Shown here piece after piece: positions 36,315-39,801 of a stretch of DNA of 39,801 bases. The DNA comes from Okeania sp. KiyG1. GTDB lineage: Bacteria; Cyanobacteriota; Cyanobacteriia; Cyanobacteriales; Microcoleaceae. The first letter of the stretch is position 1, and each line of letters starts with the position of its first letter. The notes beneath the pieces are model-generated. The model was not told the DNA's origin and did not search any database. It saw nothing but the letters and a program-made list of their open reading frames with translations. Made by a program: the position numbers and the translations under genes. The DNA lies in NCBI RefSeq assembly GCF_014132355.1, contig NZ_BLZO01000045.1, forward strand, positions 1 to 39,801. Reading direction: 5' to 3'.

Positions 36315-36665
36315 TCAATCAACTAACTCAACTCCTTGAATTTTTGTTTTTTTATCAAGCAAATGTGCCAACATCCTTGATTCCCCAATCCACTCATCAA
36401 AATCTCCAGAATGAGCTAGCTCGTTATTGTTAAATTTCTGCAAAAATTCGGCAGTCGATAGCTGATATTTAGTCTCAAATTCATCTAGTCGCTGCTTGGT
36501 AATTTTAATTCCGTTATCTGTGGATTGTAACGCAGCTATTAAGGCACTTTTAATAATATATTTGACAGCCTCTGGGTGTTGACTCTTTAGTTTAACTTCT
36601 ACAATTTTAACTGGTAACAATACCCGATTATTATTGTTAGTTTCTAGCACAAGGTTTACCTCCAA
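36315..36665 (-). CDS. Partner of the TumE-like gene, hypothetical (probable antitoxin)
   Basis: The 116-residue, soluble, helix-rich protein has an N-terminal beta segment (RVLLPVKIVEVKLKS) and a C-terminal stretch STAEFLQKFNNNELAHSGDF then DEWIGESRMLAHLL. I have seen this ending in small proteins next to DUF6516/TumE genes in cyanobacteria, which suggests an antitoxin role, but it has no helix-turn-helix I can point to. It overlaps the downstream TumE-like gene by eight bases, so the two were co-translated. It is intact although its partner is split. Confidence 0.65.
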   Translation of the reverse strand: MEVNLVLETNNNNRVLLPVKIVEVKLKSQHPEAVKYIIKSALIAALQSTDNGIKITKQRLDEFETKYQLSTAEFLQKFNNNELAHSGDFDEWIGESRMLAHLLDKKTKIQGVELVD

Positions 36666-36914
36666 ATTTTTTCAAAAATTAGCTCATTGTTGACTATGGA
36701 AAACTAGGTTTAACTGGTCTATTTTAGAATGATAAACCAGTAGGGACTAGCCATGCTTAGTCCCTACTTTGTAGTCTACTCATACCATTTTAATAAAGTT
36801 ATAGCATAAGTCTGAATTCTTAAGCCCCCCTTCAAAGGGGGGTTTGGGGGGATTAAAACCCCAAGTATTTCAACACAAGATACTGATAACTGATAACTGT
36901 TAACTGAAAAAACC
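36666..36914. repeat. Gap with palindrome and C/G-run repeat
   Basis: AGTAGGGACTA...TAGTCCCTACT (36739-36768, 8-base loop) is another member of the palindrome family. At 36823-36862 GCCCCCCTTCAAAGGGGGG followed by TTTGGGGGGATTAAAACCCC forms nested stems. An ACTGATA heptad array lies at 36882-36906, just after the glmS stop. Confidence 0.7.
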
Positions 36915-38799
36915 CTACTCCACAGTCACTGACTTCGCCAAATTTCGCGGCTGATCCACATCCAAACCACGATGAGCAGCAATATGATAAGCTAACAACT
37001 GCAAAGGAATAACTGTCAACATTGGAGACAACAACTCATCCACTGCTGGCACCGCCAACAAATTATCAAACACATCCGCTTCCGTACTTTCAGGAGTCAC
37101 CCCAATTAACTGCGCATCCCTCGCTTTAGCTTCCTGAGCATTAGAAAGCACCTTTTCATATACTAAACCAGGCATAGCGATCGCTACTACAGGCACTTTA
37201 TCATCCAACAAAGCGATCGGACCATGTTTCATCTCACCAGCGGGATATCCCTCGGCATGAATATAACTAATTTCCTTCAGTTTCAAAGCACCTTCTAAAG
37301 CAATTGGAAAATTAATTCCTCTACCTACAAAGATAAAATCTTGAGTATCATTAAACTGGTGAGCAAAATCTTCTATTTGGCTATCTTGAGTTTCTAATAT
37401 CTGTTCCATTTGTGCAGGTATCTGTCGCAAAGCATTAATAATTTCTGCAATTTTTTCGCCAGATAAATATTGTTTTTGCCAGCTTAATTCTAGAGCTAAT
37501 AAATAAAAAGCCATTACCTGTGCCACAAATGTTTTAGTAGCAGCTACACCAATTTCAACACCTCCCCGAATATCAATAATTTGATTTACTAAACTAGCAA
37601 TAGAACTTTCACTTCGATTAGTAATTCCTAGCAACCTTGATGAAAACTCGGCTGGTTTATCTAAACGTCGTTGCTTTTCCATTGCCAAAGCTGCCAAAGT
37701 ATCTGCTGTTTCTCCAGATTGAGTCACACCAATTGTTAGAGTATTTTTTCTCAGAGGAGAAGGTGCATAACGAGCTTCAGAAGCATAATTAACTGTCGTT
37801 GAAATTCCCGCTAATTGTTCCAATAAATATTTCCCAATCAAACTAGCGTGCCAACTCGTACCACAGGCAAATATTTCAACTTGTTCTAAGTCTTGATATA
37901 GAGCAGGGGATAACTCTAAATTAGTCGGAGAAACACCATCGTTATTAATATCCCAATCACTATTAATATAAGTTTCTAAACAACCCCGGATAACATTTGG
38001 TTGCTCGTAAATTTCCTTGAGCATAAAATGTTTAAAAATATTTTTCTCAACCAAAGTCGGACTCCAGTTAAGAATGCGGGGTACCTTATTCAAGCGATCG
38101 CCTGCAAAGTTATAAATTTCTACCCCCAGAGGTGTTAAACGAGCTATTTCACCATTTTCTAAAGTGACAACAACTTGAGTATGGGATACAAGAGCAGGAG
38201 TATCAGAAGCACAGAAAAATTCTCCTTGTCCTAAACCAATAGATAGAGGTGCTTGCTGTCTAACAACAATAAGTTCATTGGGATAATCTGCACAAATAAC
38301 AGCGATCGCAAATGCTCCATCCAGTTTATTCACCGTCTGACGTACCGCTTCTAAAAATGCTTCGCTGTTGCCTTCAGTAGAATTAGATAAAAATTCTGCG
38401 ATCGAGTTAGGGATAACTTCCGTATCAGTATCAGAAATAAATTTATGTCCCCGCTCTTCTAATTCTTTGCGTAACTCCCGGTAATTTTCAATAATGCCAT
38501 TTTGAACTACTGCCACTCGTCCAGTATCGTCAGTATGAGGATGAGCATTATATTCTTCCGGTTTGCCATGGGTCGCCCAACGAGTGTGACCAATACCAAT
38601 ATTAGCTGGTATTTCCATTCCGGCCAATTTTTCCCGCAGGTTGTTTAGTTTACCCTTAGCGCGGACAGATTTAATTTTGCCCTTCCCAAACAGTGGCCAG
38701 TCCGGCAGAATCATAACCCCGATATTCTAGTTTTTCTAGTCCAGATAGTAAAATTTCTGTAGCTGACTGGGTACCAATATAACCAACAATTCCACACAT
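36915..38799 (-). CDS. glmS: Glutamine--fructose-6-phosphate aminotransferase, frameshifted near the N-terminus
   Basis: GlmS makes glucosamine-6-phosphate from fructose-6-phosphate and glutamine, the first step to UDP-GlcNAc for peptidoglycan. The N-terminus lies in its own frame from 38799: [18 protein letters not shown] (catalytic Cys2) to [16 protein letters not shown] one-base excess at about 38679 separates it from [18 protein letters not shown]; the rest is open to 36915. Glutaminase motifs [20 protein letters not shown] and [14 protein letters not shown], and isomerase motifs [32 protein letters not shown] and the ending [15 protein letters not shown] are all present. The total is about 627 residues, normal for the family. 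An internal start at 38714 would lack the catalytic Cys, so the frameshift is more likely a sequence error unless another copy exists. Confidence 0.93.
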
Positions 38800-39333
38800 T
38801 TTGCTTGTTACTCCCGATAAATTCAATCAATATTTAAGATATACGAATGTACGATAGTAAAAATCAGGGAAAATATTATTCAAAAGCTGATACATTGAAA
38901 ACCATATTAGCATTTCCTGCGCACTGCTGCGCAAACAACTATTAGCTGTCAGCTATCAGAAACAAGACCTCTCCTTAGGGATAGTGTTTAAATTAATATA
39001 GATTTTAAGAGCAAGTGAACCAACTTTTGTAGTAATATCATGTCCGGATAATCAGTGATAAAAAACCTTTTCCGTTCTAACCTCTTCTTTCCTCCTGCCT
39101 CCTGCCTTCTGCCTTCTGCCTTACCTCCTCCAGCATGATATAAGAGAATATAATAAAGCTTTTATAGTCAACTAAAAACAGTAGCTGATAGCTGATAGCT
39201 GACTGTTGTTTGCGCAGCAGTCCGTAGGAAATGCTTACAAACCATAGAACCAGAAAACAGAGGTCATTATTAATAATTAATAATTAATAATTAATTGTTG
39301 AAAGCCTTTTTCAACATTTTTCCTTCATTTAAA
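38800..39333. other. Gap containing an inverted-end element
   Basis: There is no supported gene. The promoter of glmS should lie in the first 100 bp. The bulk is the element at 38909-39235, followed by TTAATAATTAATAATTAATA repeats at 39269-39297. Confidence 0.5.
38909..39235. mobile_element. 327-bp element with about 50-bp inverted ends, copy 2
   Basis: The left arm AGCATTTCCTGCGCACTGCT then GCGCAAACAAC...AGCTGTCAGCTATCAG is matched in inverse by the right end (CTGATAGCTGACTGTTGTTT then GCGCAGCAGTCCGTAGGAAA). Inside are CTCTCCTTAGGGATAGTGTT and AATAAAGCTTTTAT as in copy 1 at 20993. It also has an extra insert of about 110 bp with CTCCTGCCTTCTGCC repeats. There is no open frame. Confidence 0.75.
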
Positions 39334-39801
39334 TTAAACTTTTATCAATAAATTTTGATAGGTTTGCATGAGCTTGTTCAATACATAAGGATCTGTATTT
39401 GCATGGTCAAAGGTAATACTCAAAGGAACAGTCTGTCTTTGGTACAAATTGTGGCGTTGTCCAAAGTAAAACAGGGGCCGACCAGTTTTCTTTGCTCCAC
39501 GGTGCATTTGAAATGATGTAAAGTTTAAGTAAGGTAGATTGCCAATAAAATGAGAAATCTCCCATATAAATTGAGGAACAGAATCAGTATCCATGTTGCA
39601 GTTTTCAATAGAGTCTCGATATACCCTACAAAACTTTGTCCAATCCATGGAAATAACATCATTAATAGTCACATTTTTAAACCTATTATCTCCACCAACA
39701 GCAATAGGGAAAGAAACTGGAAGATTTTTAAACAGATACCATTCCCCATCAATTTTACGGGTACAAAAAGTCCACTCCAGAGATAAAGCTTTAACTAAAT
39801 T
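39334..39801 (-). CDS. CAT-superfamily acyltransferase-like protein, N-terminus outside the window
   Basis: The frame is open to the window edge (155 residues seen), beginning LVKALSLEWTFCTRKIDGEW. Later stretches are NLPYLNFTSFQMHRG, RPLFYFGQRHNLYQRQTVPL and SITFDHANTDPYVLNKLMQT. The order (hydrophobic)NFTSF...RPLFxFGxRxxxxxxxxxPLSITFxHAxxDxxxLxxLMxxxQ resembles chloramphenicol acetyltransferase or 2-oxoacid dehydrogenase E2 catalytic folds. There the motif is HHxxxDG; here it is DHANTDP, so the usual catalytic His pair and Asp-Gly are only partly kept. The substrate is unknown. The stop is followed by the repeat-filled gap, so it is not in an operon with glmS. Confidence 0.55.
   Translation of the reverse strand, partial: NLVKALSLEWTFCTRKIDGEWYLFKNLPVSFPIAVGGDNRFKNVTINDVISMDWTKFCRVYRDSIENCNMDTDSVPQFIWEISHFIGNLPYLNFTSFQMHRGAKKTGRPLFYFGQRHNLYQRQTVPLSITFDHANTDPYVLNKLMQTYQNLLIKV

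Larger units (their letters stand above)
34479..36322 (-). pseudogene. TumE-like (DUF6516) toxin gene, split by TnpB element 3
   Basis: The 5' part (36322-36049) reads MIEAYFEEIRNLLESL, FIRGNIYFVNDSILHVREFI, SYHYMDAGNNLIFRYDDAEH and HQELDL. The 3' part (34585-34479) reads TFPHHKHEVSEDNIISSNAP then TLGEVLQEIEEMLG. Together they make a DUF6516/TumE-type protein of about 127 residues; RYDxAxHH and (F)PHHKH are its hallmarks. The joint made by removing 34586-36048 is in frame (ELDLPTFPHHKH). The 5' piece alone still encodes 106 residues ending in IS-derived sequence (NWGMRLAHKRATF). Its start (TTG) overlaps the upstream partner gene by eight bases. Confidence 0.8.

Noticed and set aside
38714-38714. 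Internal start for GlmS at 38714
   Set aside because: It would remove the N-terminal catalytic Cys and the conserved MCGIVGYIG, which is present upstream in another frame.

Overview
The window looks like the chromosome of a filamentous cyanobacterium with low GC and low coding density. The evidence is HIP1 octamers (GCGATCGC) scattered throughout, cyanobacterial families (Ycf49-like DUF2499, DUF3593, CsaB, bilin-type GAF kinases), many TnpB-only IS200/IS605-type elements, and long stretches of heptanucleotide, palindromic and MITE-like repeats. A marine Oscillatoriales such as Trichodesmium or Okeania would fit, but the genus is an inference. No tRNA, rRNA or CRISPR array was seen.

Layout. 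1-2.4 kb: the 3' end of a methionine gamma-lyase/aluminium-resistance gene, an IS remnant, a frameshifted secreted protein and a small membrane protein. 2.5-4.2 kb: an endonuclease/phosphatase fragment cut by a TnpB element. 4.4-5.8 kb: DUF3593 and DUF2499 genes separated by a 128-bp satellite. 5.8-10.4 kb: csaB, an FkbM methyltransferase pseudogene split by a MITE, a SAM methyltransferase, and trmB. 10.4-12.05 kb: a 208/222-bp tandem array containing a 101-bp MITE with TA duplication. 12.2-13.7 kb: a PMT-type mannosyltransferase. 14-15.6 kb: a second TnpB element. 15.7-19.4 kb: a five-GAF histidine kinase. 19.9-20.7 kb: TspO/MBR.

21.2-30.0 kb is the most interesting part. It is a minus-strand cluster of two small P-loop GTPases, a 1037-residue membrane protein with peptidoglycan-binding-like repeats (continued downstream by frameshifted repeats), a polytopic membrane protein ending in an FHA-like domain, and a VWA lipoprotein. 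I read it as a candidate envelope-spanning GTPase-switch system, possibly related to the GTPase-centred conflict systems described from comparative genomics. 30.1-36.7 kb is a graveyard of accessory modules: a truncated radical-SAM activase, a broken PIN toxin with its antitoxin, an orphan polymorphic-toxin tip with an Imm30-like gene, a DUF6883/DUF4926 pair, a DUF433 gene, and a TumE-like toxin gene split by a third TnpB element. 36.9-38.8 kb is glmS, and the window ends in a CAT-like acyltransferase.

Many genes carry single-base frameshifts, often in A/T runs, including glmS, which is normally essential. Sequencing or assembly error must therefore be weighed against true pseudogene formation.
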